A stretch of 64,000 nucleotides of DNA from contig NZ_BAFS01000209.1 of the NCBI RefSeq assembly GCF_000308415.1, positions 60,053 through 124,052 of the forward strand. The letters run 5' to 3'. The number at the start of each line of letters is the position of its first letter. The stretch's first letter is position 1. This DNA comes from Nocardia asiatica NBRC 100129 (lineage in GTDB: Bacteria > Actinomycetota > Actinomycetes > Mycobacteriales > Mycobacteriaceae). This document shows positions 43,144 to 51,667 of this stretch, piece by piece. The notes beneath the pieces are model-generated. The model worked only from the letters and a program-made list of their open reading frames with translations, was not told the DNA's origin and made no database searches. The position numbers and the translations under genes were made by a program.

Positions 43144-44115
43144 ATGGCAACAGGAATCGGAACCAGGGCCCGCGCGGTGCTGCTCACCGCCGTCGCGGCG
43201 GCCGCCGCGGTCACCGTGGCACTGCCTGCCGCACGGGCGCAGGCATATCCCGCGACGTGCTCGGACGGCTGGGAGGCCGGCACCGTCGTCGCGGGAGTCG
43301 GCAACCTGGAGAATCTCGATTCCGACGGGCACGGCGGTTTCTACGTCACCGGACTGATGGACGGTTACCTGGCGCATGTCGACCGCGCCGGGCAGCTGGA
43401 GAAGCTGGTCACCGAGGTGCACCGCCCGGCTGGCGTGCGCGTCGCCGGACGCTACGTCTACTTTCTCACCGGCGACGGGATCAGCGAGCCCCCGGGCACG
43501 CTCCAGCGCTACGACATCGAGACCGGTGCGGTCAGCGTGCTGCTCACCGGGCTGAACGGGCCGAACGGCTTGCTGATGCTACCCGACGGCAGCCTGCTGT
43601 TCACCACCATCGGCCTCAACGGCCCGAACGGGATCTCCCGCTACTGGCCCGAGACGAACGAGTACGAGCGGGACTGGTCGAGTCTGCCGCCCGCCAACGG
43701 CCTCGCGCTGGCCGCGGACGGCGAGTCGGTCTACGTCGACACGCTGACGATGCAGATCCTGCGGGTCCGGCTTGACGACCCCGCACACCCCACGGTCGTC
43801 TCCGGCGTCCCGGACTTGATCGCGCTGCCCGACGACATGGAGGCCACCCGGGCAGGCGCGCTCTTCGTCGCCGACCATATGCTCGGCGCCGTCTATCAGG
43901 TGGACACGACCACCGGCGCCACCTGCGCGATCATCACCGGCTTGATCAAGCCGGGCCCGTCGCGCAATCCACCGGACGGCGCCACCTCGGTCCGCATCGA
44001 CCGCGACGGTGATTGCTGGGCGCTGTTCGTCACCAGTATGGACGGCACGCTGCGGCGCCTGCGTCCACCGGCGGGCGTCGACCTCACTCCAGCGAACCCC
44101 ACGCGGGCCCGATAG
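43144..44115 (+). CDS. Secreted SMP-30/strictosidine-synthase-like propeller
   Basis: 323 residues from ATG 43144. RARAVLLTAVAAAAAVTVAL to AAPARAQA-type cleavage marks a Sec signal. The mature part is a six-bladed beta-propeller with repeated blades: NLENLDSDGHGGFYVTGLMD, GLNGPNGLLMLPDGSLLFTT, PPANGLALAADGESVYVDTL, and GATSVRIDRDGDCWALFVTS. Such proteins are Ca-dependent lactonases, gluconolactonases or non-catalytic binders; the usual metal-site Glu/Asn/Asp set cannot be assigned confidently. Three Cys residues occur in the mature chain. The gene is divergent from recQ. Confidence 0.82.
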   Translation: MATGIGTRARAVLLTAVAAAAAVTVALPAARAQAYPATCSDGWEAGTVVAGVGNLENLDSDGHGGFYVTGLMDGYLAHVDRAGQLEKLVTEVHRPAGVRVAGRYVYFLTGDGISEPPGTLQRYDIETGAVSVLLTGLNGPNGLLMLPDGSLLFTTIGLNGPNGISRYWPETNEYERDWSSLPPANGLALAADGESVYVDTLTMQILRVRLDDPAHPTVVSGVPDLIALPDDMEATRAGALFVADHMLGAVYQVDTTTGATCAIITGLIKPGPSRNPPDGATSVRIDRDGDCWALFVTSMDGTLRRLRPPAGVDLTPANPTRAR

Positions 44116-44344
44116 TTCTACCTGCGTGAGGTCGTTTGTGCCCATTGGGAGAGGGGGCGAGTCCGCGCCATTGTGACGGCCGACGCCGTGGACAGGGCAC
44201 ACGCACGTCGCCCCCGCTGAGGAGGCTCCCGCAGGTCCGAGCTGCCGATCTGACGCTCGACAGCCGATTCGCGAGACGGACGGTAGACGACCAGTCCGCG
44301 ACCATGTCCGGGCGGGACTTGGTCGACAGCGCGAAACGGAGCGG

Positions 44345-45130
44345 TCACCCGCGCAGTCGGTCCAGAACCGCGTCGTGGAGCAGGCCGTTGGTAGCGATGG
44401 CGTCGCCGCCGTGCGGACCGGGTTTGCCGTCCAGCGAGGAGAAACGCCCGCCCGCTTCGCGGACGATGATGTCCAGGGCCGCCAGATCCCACAGCGAAAC
44501 CTCCGGTTCGGTGGCGATGTCGACCGCGCCTTCGGCGAGCAGGCAGTAGCTGAAGAAATCGCCGTAGCCGCGGACCCGCCACACGTCGTCGGTCAAGGCG
44601 AGGAAATGCTCGCGCAGCCCGCGCTCGCGCCAGCCGGAAAGACTGGAGAACGCCAGGCTGGCCGAGCCCAGGTCACCGACGGCGGAAACCGAGATCTGTT
44701 CGGCTGCCCGCTTTTCGAAGCTGGACCAGGAACCCGACCCCGCGGCCGCCCACCAGCGCCGGACCAGGGCGGGCGCGCTCACCACGCCGACAACCGGTTC
44801 GCCGTCTTCCAGCAGTGCGATCAGCGTCGCCCAGACGGGCACCCCCCGCACGAAGTTCTTCGTGCCGTCGATCGGGTCGACCACCCATTGCCTTCCGCTG
44901 AACTCGGCAGCGCCGCCGAACTCCTCACCCAGCACCGCGTCGTCCGGCCGGGCCTCGGACAGCACCTGCCGGATCGCCCGCTCCACGGCCAGGTCGGCGT
45001 CCGAGACCGGCGTCAGATCCGGCTTCGCGTCGACCTTCAGGTCCAGCGCACCGAAGCGAGCCCGGGTGATCGCGTCGGCGGCATCGGCCAGCCGCAGGGC
45101 CAGTTCGAGATCGGAGGAATACACAGCCAC
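44345..45130 (-). CDS. hisN: Inositol-monophosphatase-family phosphatase, HisN-like
   Basis: 261 residues from GTG 45130 ([20 protein letters not shown]). The Mg-binding motifs of the IMPase family are present: [35 protein letters not shown] and, near the end, [20 protein letters not shown]. The sequence closely follows the mycobacterial protein that dephosphorylates histidinol phosphate (HisN, Rv3137), the penultimate step of histidine synthesis. The gene neighbourhood supports this, as Rv3137 lies beside fadE24-fadE23, which occur 7 kb away here. Inositol phosphatase activity is a possible side function. Confidence 0.88.
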   Translation of the reverse strand: MAVYSSDLELALRLADAADAITRARFGALDLKVDAKPDLTPVSDADLAVERAIRQVLSEARPDDAVLGEEFGGAAEFSGRQWVVDPIDGTKNFVRGVPVWATLIALLEDGEPVVGVVSAPALVRRWWAAAGSGSWSSFEKRAAEQISVSAVGDLGSASLAFSSLSGWRERGLREHFLALTDDVWRVRGYGDFFSYCLLAEGAVDIATEPEVSLWDLAALDIIVREAGGRFSSLDGKPGPHGGDAIATNGLLHDAVLDRLRG

Positions 45131-45350
45131 GCCCCGCACCCTATCGGCCCGCCCGGTCACACCCATTCCGGTCCCGGTGACGCGCAGCCGAGCCGACACC
45201 TCGTCCATGCGAAGGACTCGGATGAGTCGGCGGTGTCCGCCTTCACCGCCGATGGACACAGAATGAGCGGGCCCATCCCACGCTGAACCACAATCGGCGG
45301 CCTCCCGCCGGGTGACGATCGACCCGGCGCTCACACCGCGCTCTCCGCGC

Positions 45351-45947
45351 TCAGCCCACGCGCTCCAGCGACCGGGCCGCGGTCAACGCGCTCGCCCACC
45401 AGTGCAACTGGTCGAGCAGCGCCGTCGCGGCCTCCGCGAATGCTTCGGGCTCCAGCAGCTTCCCCTCTTCGTCGAAGAGCAGGTAGTAGCGCGGGAACGA
45501 CACATAGTTCCGCACCGTGTGCGCGTTGAGTTCGTTGAAGATCTGCCGCAGGTGCTCGATCGCGAGCAGGCCGCCGGAGGCCCCGCTGTAGCCGACGAAA
45601 CCGATCGCCTTCGCGTCCCACTGGGTGAAATGCCAGTCGATGGCGGCCTTGAGCGAGGCCGGGACGCTGCGGTTGTAGTCCGGCGTGACGATGACGAACG
45701 CGTCGGCCGCGTCGAGCCGCCGGGTGAGCTCTGCCATGCCGTCCGGGCGCGGTGGATTCGGCTCGAGCGCCGGGGGCACCGCGGGCAGGTCCAGCGGAAG
45801 GTGCGCATCGGCCAGATCGATGACATCCACCTCGAAGGAACCGTGCCGCCGCGCCTGTTCGGCGAACCACGACGCCACGACCGGCCCGAAGCGTCCCTCC
45901 CGGACGCTGCCGATGATCACCGCGAGCTTCAGTGGGGTGTCGGACAT
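45351..45947 (-). CDS. NADPH-dependent FMN reductase
   Basis: 198 residues. The flavodoxin-like fold is indicated by [20 protein letters not shown] (phosphate loop for FMN), [32 protein letters not shown] and [20 protein letters not shown]. The family reduces FMN, quinones or azo compounds with NADPH. It is divergent from an XRE/MmyB-like regulator (start 142 bp away), a very common actinobacterial pairing in which the regulator represses the oxidoreductase. A ribosome binding site GAGGAG lies close to its start. Confidence 0.92.
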   Translation of the reverse strand: MSDTPLKLAVIIGSVREGRFGPVVASWFAEQARRHGSFEVDVIDLADAHLPLDLPAVPPALEPNPPRPDGMAELTRRLDAADAFVIVTPDYNRSVPASLKAAIDWHFTQWDAKAIGFVGYSGASGGLLAIEHLRQIFNELNAHTVRNYVSFPRYYLLFDEEGKLLEPEAFAEAATALLDQLHWWASALTAARSLERVG

Positions 45948-46089
45948 GCTGTATCTCCTCGGATCTCGGAGCGACCCGGGCGGGCCGCCGAACTCAATCT
46001 GCTGCGCGGCGCGCCGGGCAGGGAGACCGCCGCAAGAGTGGTAGTGACAGGGACACCCTCGCGGCGTCGAGCCTTGTTAGGTTCGACGG

Positions 46090-46950
46090 GTGAGCGACAA
46101 CGAACTCGGGCTCTTCCTGCGCACCCGCCGCGAAGCGGTGACGCCCGCCCAGGTCGGCCTGGCCGCCGGTCCGCGGCGGCGCACCCCTGGCTTGCGCCGC
46201 GCCGAACTGGCCACCCTGGCCGGGGTGAGCGTGGAGTACGTCACTCGCCTCGAGCAAGGCCGCGACCGGCATCCTTCGCCTCCGGTGCTGTCCGCGCTCG
46301 CCGACGCGCTGCGGCTGAGCCCCGCCGAGCGCATCCATCTGCACCGGTTGAGCAAGTCGGTGGACAGCGGATTCACCTGTATGGGCGACGCGCAGCCGCT
46401 GCGCGAGGTGCGGCCGACCGTGCGCGCGATCCTGGCGAGACTCGAACCCGCGCCCGCCGTGGTGGTCAACCGCCTCACCGAAGTCCTCGCCTACACCGAC
46501 GGCTACCACCGGCTGATGGCGCCGACCGGTCTGTTCGACGGACCCCATACGCCGCCGAGCCTGGCGCGTCTCGTCTTCTGCCTGCCCGGCGCCCGGGACT
46601 TCTACGCGGACTGGGAGCACGTCGCCGACGAGACGGTCGCCACATTGAAACAGGGGCCGTTCCGCTCCGACCCGCACATCGCCGCCCTCGCCGACGAGTT
46701 CACCGTCACCGTGGGCCCTGCCTTCACCCACCGTGTCGACACCGTGCCGAGCTTGGCCGCCGCCACCGGCGTCACCCGTCTGGTCCACCCTGAGACCGGT
46801 TCGCTGCGCCTGGCCTACGAGTCGCTCGAACTCTCCGCCGACGACGACCAGCGGGTGATCGTCTACGTGCCCGCCGACGACGCCACCGCCGCCGCGCTCG
46901 ACGCGCTCGACGGACGCCGCCCGGGCGGACTGCACGCCGTCTCGGGCTGA
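46090..46950 (+). CDS. XRE-family regulator with MmyB-like domain
   Basis: 286 residues from GTG 46090. The start NELGLFLRTRREAVTPAQVG leads into the helix-turn-helix GLRRAELATLAGVSVEYVTR with LEQGRDRHPSPPVLSALADA. The C-terminal MmyB-like ligand domain includes VVNRLTEVLAYTDGYHRLMA, PGARDFYADWEHVADETVAT and LVHPETGSLRLAYESLEL. It probably represses the divergent FMN reductase. It is a paralogue of the XRE gene at 29.9-30.8 kb, which is likewise divergent from an oxidoreductase. Confidence 0.92.
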   Translation: MSDNELGLFLRTRREAVTPAQVGLAAGPRRRTPGLRRAELATLAGVSVEYVTRLEQGRDRHPSPPVLSALADALRLSPAERIHLHRLSKSVDSGFTCMGDAQPLREVRPTVRAILARLEPAPAVVVNRLTEVLAYTDGYHRLMAPTGLFDGPHTPPSLARLVFCLPGARDFYADWEHVADETVATLKQGPFRSDPHIAALADEFTVTVGPAFTHRVDTVPSLAAATGVTRLVHPETGSLRLAYESLELSADDDQRVIVYVPADDATAAALDALDGRRPGGLHAVSG

Positions 46951-47305
46951 ACGGGCGACGAGCCACGTACCGAGTGGAGTTCGACACACCGCCCGCGCCG
47001 ACCCGGTCCGACAAGACGACCGATCGGGCGCGGCGGGCCTCCCCGCGCAGGGCGGCACGGTCACCTTCGCCACGAATTCCAATCACCAACTGCGCCAAGC
47101 GTGGTCGCCGTTTAGGGTGATAACCCATGAGGCGTCCGTCACAGTTCACCCGCCCGTGGCAGGGTGCGAAGCGAGCGTGTGACGTTCCGGCGATCCGTCC
47201 GCTCGGCCCGCGAACGGCGTCACCGGGCCGCGCCGATGCCGTCCCTGGTCATCAGGCGCGCACTCGTGTGCTGCCCGTGCGGAGGGGCAGCTAGGCTTGA
47301 CCATC
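46951..47305 (+). promoter_or_regulatory. Upstream region of prfB with leaderless promoter
   Basis: No gene is seen in this 355-base gap. A TAGGCT -10 element occupies 47292-47297, which places the predicted transcription start about 7 bases later, at or next to the GTG at 47306. A TTG at 47297 overlaps the -10 and so cannot be within the transcript. Confidence 0.6.
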
Positions 47306-48418
47306 GTGCATCCTGACGTTTCCGCTGATCTCGCCGCACTCGACGCCATTTTGAAGACGGTCGAATCGGTCCTCGACATCGACGAGCTGCGCCGTCGTAT
47401 CGACGAACTCGAGCATCAGGCCGCCGACCCCGAGCTGTGGAACGACCAGGACCACGCCCAGCGGGTCACCAGTGAGCTGTCCCACGTCCAGGGCGAATTG
47501 CGCCGGGTGGAGGAGCTGCGCCAGCGCCTCGACGACCTGCCGGTGCTCTACGAACTGGCCGAGGACGAAGAGGGCGAGGCCAAAACCGCCGCGCTCGCCG
47601 AGGCCGACGCCGAGCGTGCCGCGCTGCGCGGCGACGTGGAGGCCATGGAGGTCCGCACGCTGCTGTCGGGCGAGTACGACAAGCGCGACGCGCTGGTGAA
47701 CATCCGGTCCGGCGCCGGTGGCGTGGACGCCGCCGACTGGGCCGAGATGCTGATGCGCATGTACATCCGCTGGGCCGACCGGCACAAGTACGGGGTGGAG
47801 GTCTACGACACCTCCTACGCCGAAGAAGCGGGCATCAAGAGCGCCACCTTCGCGGTGAAGACGCCCTACGCCTACGGCACGCTGTCGGTCGAGATGGGCA
47901 CGCACCGGTTGGTGCGGATCAGCCCGTTCGACAACCAGGGCCGCCGCCAGACCTCCTTCGCCGAAGTCGAGGTGCTACCCGTGGTGGAGACCACCGACCA
48001 CATCGAGGTGCCGGAGACGGAGATCCGCGTCGACGTGTATCGCTCGTCCGGCCCGGGTGGCCAGAGCGTCAACACGACCGACTCCGCGGTTCGCATCACC
48101 CACCTGCCCACCGGCATCGTGGTCACCTGCCAGAACGAGAAGTCCCAGCTCCAGAACAAGATCTCGGCCATGCGGGTGCTGCAGGCCAAGCTCCTGGAGC
48201 GCAAGCGGCAGGAAGAGCGCGCCGAGATGGACGCGCTGAAGACCAACGAGGGCGCGTCCTGGGGCAATCAGATGCGCAACTACGTGCTGCACCCGTATCA
48301 GATGGTCAAGGACCTGCGGACGAACTACGAGGTCAACAACCCGTCGGCGGTGCTCGACGGGGACATCGACGGGTTCATCGAGTCGGGTATCCGCTGGCGA
48401 ATGAGGGATAGCGAATAA
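47306..48418 (+). CDS. prfB: Peptide chain release factor 2
   Basis: 370 residues from GTG 47306, chosen because it begins like mycobacterial RF2 ([20 protein letters not shown]) and sits at the expected transcription start; TTG 47297 overlaps the -10. RF2 reads UGA and UAA stops. The stop-recognition motif is SPF ([16 protein letters not shown]), and the peptidyl-tRNA hydrolysis motif is GGQ ([15 protein letters not shown]). The domain order (coiled-coil domain 1, codon recognition, GGQ) and length are standard. There is no in-frame UGA near codon 26, so the autoregulatory frameshift known in E. coli is absent, as in other actinobacteria. It heads the prfB-mscS-ftsE-ftsX cluster. Confidence 0.97.
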   Translation: MHPDVSADLAALDAILKTVESVLDIDELRRRIDELEHQAADPELWNDQDHAQRVTSELSHVQGELRRVEELRQRLDDLPVLYELAEDEEGEAKTAALAEADAERAALRGDVEAMEVRTLLSGEYDKRDALVNIRSGAGGVDAADWAEMLMRMYIRWADRHKYGVEVYDTSYAEEAGIKSATFAVKTPYAYGTLSVEMGTHRLVRISPFDNQGRRQTSFAEVEVLPVVETTDHIEVPETEIRVDVYRSSGPGGQSVNTTDSAVRITHLPTGIVVTCQNEKSQLQNKISAMRVLQAKLLERKRQEERAEMDALKTNEGASWGNQMRNYVLHPYQMVKDLRTNYEVNNPSAVLDGDIDGFIESGIRWRMRDSE

Positions 48419-48479
48419 AGCGATGAGCTGCTTCAGGAGTTGCGGTTTCCGCTGGAGAATGCGAGAGCAGGCGAGCTAG

Positions 48480-49340
48480 ATGAATGTCGCGGGAATCCAG
48501 GCGATCGCGTCCACCGGTTTCACCACCTGGCTACGCGGTTCCGGCCTGGAGGTCGTGCTGCTCATACTCGGGGCCATCCTGTTCAGCCGATTCGCCACCT
48601 ATGTCAGGGACCGGATCACCCGCAAGATCGACGCGGGCTTCCGCAGCAGTGACGCGCTGGTGCGCACCGAGGCGGCCAAGCACCGCCACGCGTTGGCGCA
48701 GGTGATCACCTGGGTGGTGCTGACCATCGTCTACGTGCTGATCACCATGGAGGTGCTGCGGCGGCTCGGCTTCGCCGTCACCGGGTTGGTCGCGCCCGCC
48801 GCGGTGCTCGGCGCCGCACTCGGTTTCGGCGCGCAGCGCATCGTGCAGGACATCCTCGCCGGATTCTTCCTGATCACCGAGCGGCAGTACGGATTCGGCG
48901 ATGTGGTCCGCATCGCGGTGACTGGAGCCGCGGACCAGGCGGAGGGTACGGTCGAGGACGTCACGCTGCGGATCACCACGCTGCGCAACGCGGACGGCGA
49001 AGTGATCACGGTGCCCAACGGCCAGATCGTGAAAGTCACGAACCTCTCGAAGGACTGGGCGCGCGCCGCGATCGACGTGCCGGTGGCCGCCAGCGCCGAC
49101 ATCACCAGGGTCAACGAGATCCTGCACGAGGTGGGCACGAAGGCATACCAGGACGCTCGCCTGAAGCCCCTGCTGCTCGACGAGCCCACCGTGATGGGTG
49201 TGGAAGACCTCACCGTAGACCAGATGAACATCCGGATGGTTGCCCGGACGTTGCCGGGTAAACAGTTCGAAGTCGGACGCGAGCTGCGGGTGCGAGTCGC
49301 CGCGGCACTGCGCCGGGAGGGAATCAGTGAGACCACGTAA
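48480..49340 (+). CDS. MscS-family mechanosensitive channel
   Basis: 286 residues from ATG 48480. Three membrane segments (about 16-40, 62-88 and the pore helix) lead to GLVAPAAVLGAALGFGAQRI with VQDILAGFFLITERQYGFGD, the canonical MscS pore-helix and beta-domain entry, followed by VTVPNGQIVKVTNLSKDW-type beta core (sequence VITVPNGQIVKVTNLSKDWA). The cytoplasmic cage domain completes the protein. It releases solutes on hypo-osmotic shock. In mycobacteria the same gene (Rv3104c) lies between prfB and ftsE, so the order is conserved. Confidence 0.95.
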   Translation: MNVAGIQAIASTGFTTWLRGSGLEVVLLILGAILFSRFATYVRDRITRKIDAGFRSSDALVRTEAAKHRHALAQVITWVVLTIVYVLITMEVLRRLGFAVTGLVAPAAVLGAALGFGAQRIVQDILAGFFLITERQYGFGDVVRIAVTGAADQAEGTVEDVTLRITTLRNADGEVITVPNGQIVKVTNLSKDWARAAIDVPVAASADITRVNEILHEVGTKAYQDARLKPLLLDEPTVMGVEDLTVDQMNIRMVARTLPGKQFEVGRELRVRVAAALRREGISETT

Positions 49341-49482
49341 ATCCACCGCGATTCTGATGACAACCTGGGTTGCCACGTTCGTGCTGTACGTATTCGTCAA
49401 ACCGGACGAGACGAGCACTACGCCGGCCACTCTCGTCAATGCCGTTCCCGCAGCGGTGTTCACGGAAACGCCGGACCGCTGA
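49327..49482 (+). CDS. Small membrane protein overlapping mscS
   Basis: 51 residues from GTG 49327, with GGAGGG 6 bases upstream (49315-49320). The start lies inside the last codons of mscS (14-base overlap), so it is translationally coupled. After RPRKSTA comes one membrane segment, ILMTTWVATFVLYVFV, then a 28-residue outside tail rich in Thr (DETSTTPATLVNAVPAAVFT). No family is recognised. The position between mscS and ftsE corresponds to that of Rv3103c in Mycobacterium, though that protein is longer and I cannot show homology. Confidence 0.7.
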   Translation: MRPRKSTAILMTTWVATFVLYVFVKPDETSTTPATLVNAVPAAVFTETPDR

Positions 49483-49552
49483 GCCCGGCCGGACGCGCCG
49501 GCGCCGCGCTGTCACCCACGGTTGACGACGCTGGCCGCACCCGGTTGCTGGT

Positions 49553-49558
49553 TAGACT
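49553..49558 (+). promoter_or_regulatory. -10 element for leaderless ftsE mRNA
   Basis: TAGACT ends 8 bases before the ftsE GTG (49567), so transcription should begin at or within 1-2 bases of the start codon. There is no ribosome binding site in the gap. TTGACG at 49522-49527 is too distant (25-bp spacer) to be a standard -35. Confidence 0.6.
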
Positions 49559-49566
49559 GGCTCCCC

Positions 49567-50256
49567 GTGATCACCATGCGGAACGTGACCAAGTCGTACA
49601 AGACCTCGACGCGACCCGCGCTGGACAACATCACCGTCGATGTGGGCAAGGGCGAGTTCGTCTTCATCATCGGACCGTCCGGCTCGGGTAAGTCGACCTT
49701 CATGCGGTTGCTGCTGAAGGAGGAGACGCCCACCGCGGGCGAGATCAAGGTCGCCGACTTCCGGGTCGACCGGTTGCCCGGCCGCAAGGTGCCCAAGCTG
49801 CGCCAGCGCATCGGGTGCGTCTTCCAGGACTTCCGGCTGCTCCAGCAGAAGACCGTGTACCAGAACGTCGCGTTCGCGCTGGAGGTGATCGGCAAGCGCC
49901 GCCAGTTCATCGACCGCACCGTCCCCGAGGTGCTCGACATGGTCGGCCTCGGCGGCAAGGCCGACCGGCTGCCGACCGAGCTCTCCGGCGGCGAACAGCA
50001 GCGGGTGGCGATCGCGCGGGCCTTCGTGAACCGGCCGCTGGTGCTGCTGGCCGACGAACCGACCGGCAACCTCGACCCGGACACCAGCGGCGACATCATG
50101 ATGCTGCTGGAGCGGATCAACCGCATCGGCACCACGGTGGTGATGGCCACCCACGACAACCACATCGTCGACGCGATGCGCAGGCGGGTGGTGGAGCTCG
50201 ATCACGGCCGCCTGGTGCGAGACGAGGCGACGGGCGTCTACGGGGTGGGCCGGTAA
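49567..50256 (+). CDS. ftsE: Cell-division ABC ATPase FtsE
   Basis: 229 residues from GTG 49567, exactly the usual FtsE length. Walker A is [20 protein letters not shown], the Q-loop is [20 protein letters not shown], the signature is [17 protein letters not shown], Walker B is [13 protein letters not shown], and the H-loop is [11 protein letters not shown]. FtsE partners the membrane protein FtsX at the septum; ATP hydrolysis drives conformational activation of a peptidoglycan hydrolase (RipC in mycobacteria). ftsX starts on the last base of the ftsE stop (TAATG). The -10 element abuts the start, suggesting a leaderless transcript. Confidence 0.98.
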   Translation: MITMRNVTKSYKTSTRPALDNITVDVGKGEFVFIIGPSGSGKSTFMRLLLKEETPTAGEIKVADFRVDRLPGRKVPKLRQRIGCVFQDFRLLQQKTVYQNVAFALEVIGKRRQFIDRTVPEVLDMVGLGGKADRLPTELSGGEQQRVAIARAFVNRPLVLLADEPTGNLDPDTSGDIMMLLERINRIGTTVVMATHDNHIVDAMRRRVVELDHGRLVRDEATGVYGVGR

Positions 50257-51161
50257 TGCGCGCGAGCTTCCTCTTCGGCGAGGTCCTCGCTGGCCTGCGC
50301 CGCAATGTCACGATGACCATCGCGATGATCCTGACCACCGCGGTCTCGCTCACCATGCTCGGCGGCGGCCTGTTGGCGGTGCGCATCGCGGACAAGACCG
50401 AGCAGTACTTCCTCGACCGGCTCGAGGTGCGCCTGTACCTCACCGAGGACGTCTCGGCCAACGACCCGGACTGCTCGCAGGACCCGTGCCGGGCGCTCAT
50501 GGCCGATCTGAAGGCGACCAGCGGCGTGGAGTCGGTCCAGTTCCTCAACCGGGCGGAGGCGGTCCGGGAGGCCAAGGAGAAGACCTTCAAGGACCAGCCG
50601 GAACTCGCCAAGTACGTCAGCGAGACGCCGCTGCCCGCGTCGCTGCGCGTGAAGATGGAGAACGCCGAACTCTATCCCACGATCTACGAGAAGTTCTACG
50701 ACCGCCCCGGCGTCGGCATGGTGCGCAACGACAAGGACATCGTGGACCGGCTGGTCAGCCTGTTCGACGGGTTGCGCAACGCGGCGTTCGGCCTGGCCGT
50801 GCTGCAGGCGCTGGCCGCGGTGATGCTGATCGCGAACATGGTGCAGATCGCCGCGTTCACCCGCCGCACCGAGGTCGGCATCATGCGGCTGGTCGGCGCG
50901 ACCCGCTGGTATACCCAGTTGCCTTTCCTGCTCGAGGCGGTGGCCGCGGCGCTGGCGGGCTCGGTGCTGGCGATGCTGGGCCTGCTCATCGCCCGCCCGC
51001 TGGTGATCGACCGCGCCCTCGGCGACCTGTTCGCCAGCAAGGTGTTCCCGCGCATCACCGGCGAGGACATCGCGATGACCGCCCTGGTCATCGCCCCGGT
51101 CGGCATCGTCTTCGCGGCGATCACGGCCTACGCGACGCTGCGCTACTACGTGCGCGAGTGA
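50256..51161 (+). CDS. ftsX: Cell-division protein FtsX
   Basis: 301 residues from ATG 50256, overlapping the ftsE stop by one base. The topology is one N-terminal membrane helix (NVTMTIAMILTTAVSLTMLG), an extracellular domain of about 115 residues with a disulfide-capable Cys pair (DPDCSQDPCRALMADLK), and three C-terminal helices, the last ending ITAYATLRYYVRE. The core VGIMRLVGATRWYTQLPFLL is the cytoplasmic coupling loop of the FtsX/MacB type. It transmits FtsE ATP hydrolysis to a cell-wall hydrolase. In mycobacteria smpB follows immediately, which is not the case here. Confidence 0.97.
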   Translation: MRASFLFGEVLAGLRRNVTMTIAMILTTAVSLTMLGGGLLAVRIADKTEQYFLDRLEVRLYLTEDVSANDPDCSQDPCRALMADLKATSGVESVQFLNRAEAVREAKEKTFKDQPELAKYVSETPLPASLRVKMENAELYPTIYEKFYDRPGVGMVRNDKDIVDRLVSLFDGLRNAAFGLAVLQALAAVMLIANMVQIAAFTRRTEVGIMRLVGATRWYTQLPFLLEAVAAALAGSVLAMLGLLIARPLVIDRALGDLFASKVFPRITGEDIAMTALVIAPVGIVFAAITAYATLRYYVRE

Positions 51162-51585
51162 TCGCCCGAGCCGGTGGCCGCCGAGCCACCGGCTCGACCG
51201 CGGGCAGTTGAGCCCGCTTCGATCGTCCTCGGACGCACAGCACCAGGTCGGTTAATTCCAGTCGACTCGGAACGAATCGGCAGGTCGGCGGCGGAGCCGC
51301 GCTGCGGCTTCAGCACGCGGGCGAGACGGTGATGGCCCACGCTGCGCTCGGGGCCGTAAGTCTCGATGGATGTGTCGGTATCCCACACACTTGATTTGCT
51401 GGAGCCGAGCCGCTGCGCGGTTCCGATACCCAGGCCATAGCTTCTGCACCGGATCAGGCACGGATAGTGCGGCCGACCTGGGAACAGCGGTGGCGCGGAC
51501 GACGGCGGGTCGTCGACTGCCCACCTTTGGGCACTCGTCCAGCAAAGCGCGGATTTCTTGCGTATTCTTCCCCCTCGACGCCGTT
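51162..51585 (+). other. Intergenic region after ftsX; putative inversion breakpoint
   Basis: About 420 bases with no supported gene. It contains a small hairpin TGTGTCGGTATCCCACACA near 51370. smpB would be expected here from mycobacterial gene order and is absent; no fragment of it was seen. Confidence 0.45.
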
Positions 51586-51622
51586 CTTACTCAGCAGTAA
51601 GATAGCCTTACTCCGGAGTAAG
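51586..51622. promoter_or_regulatory. Double operator upstream of fadE24-fadE23
   Basis: Two palindromes 21 bp apart (start to start, two helical turns): CTTACTCAGCAGTAAG at 51586-51601 and the perfect CTTACTCCGGAGTAAG at 51607-51622. Each is followed by ATAGC, so the unit CTTACT-N4-AGTAAGATAGC is repeated. They lie 46-82 bp before the first acyl-CoA dehydrogenase gene and are probable sites for a TetR-type lipid regulator. Confidence 0.85.
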
Positions 51623-51667
51623 ATAGCTGGGGACAGACCGCACCGAACCCATCCGAGAAAACAGGTG

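Noticed and set aside
48053..48070. Programmed frameshift in prfB as in E. coli
   Set aside because: The RF2 frame is continuous from the start through GGQ, with no in-frame UGA or Shine-Dalgarno-like slippery site near codon 26.
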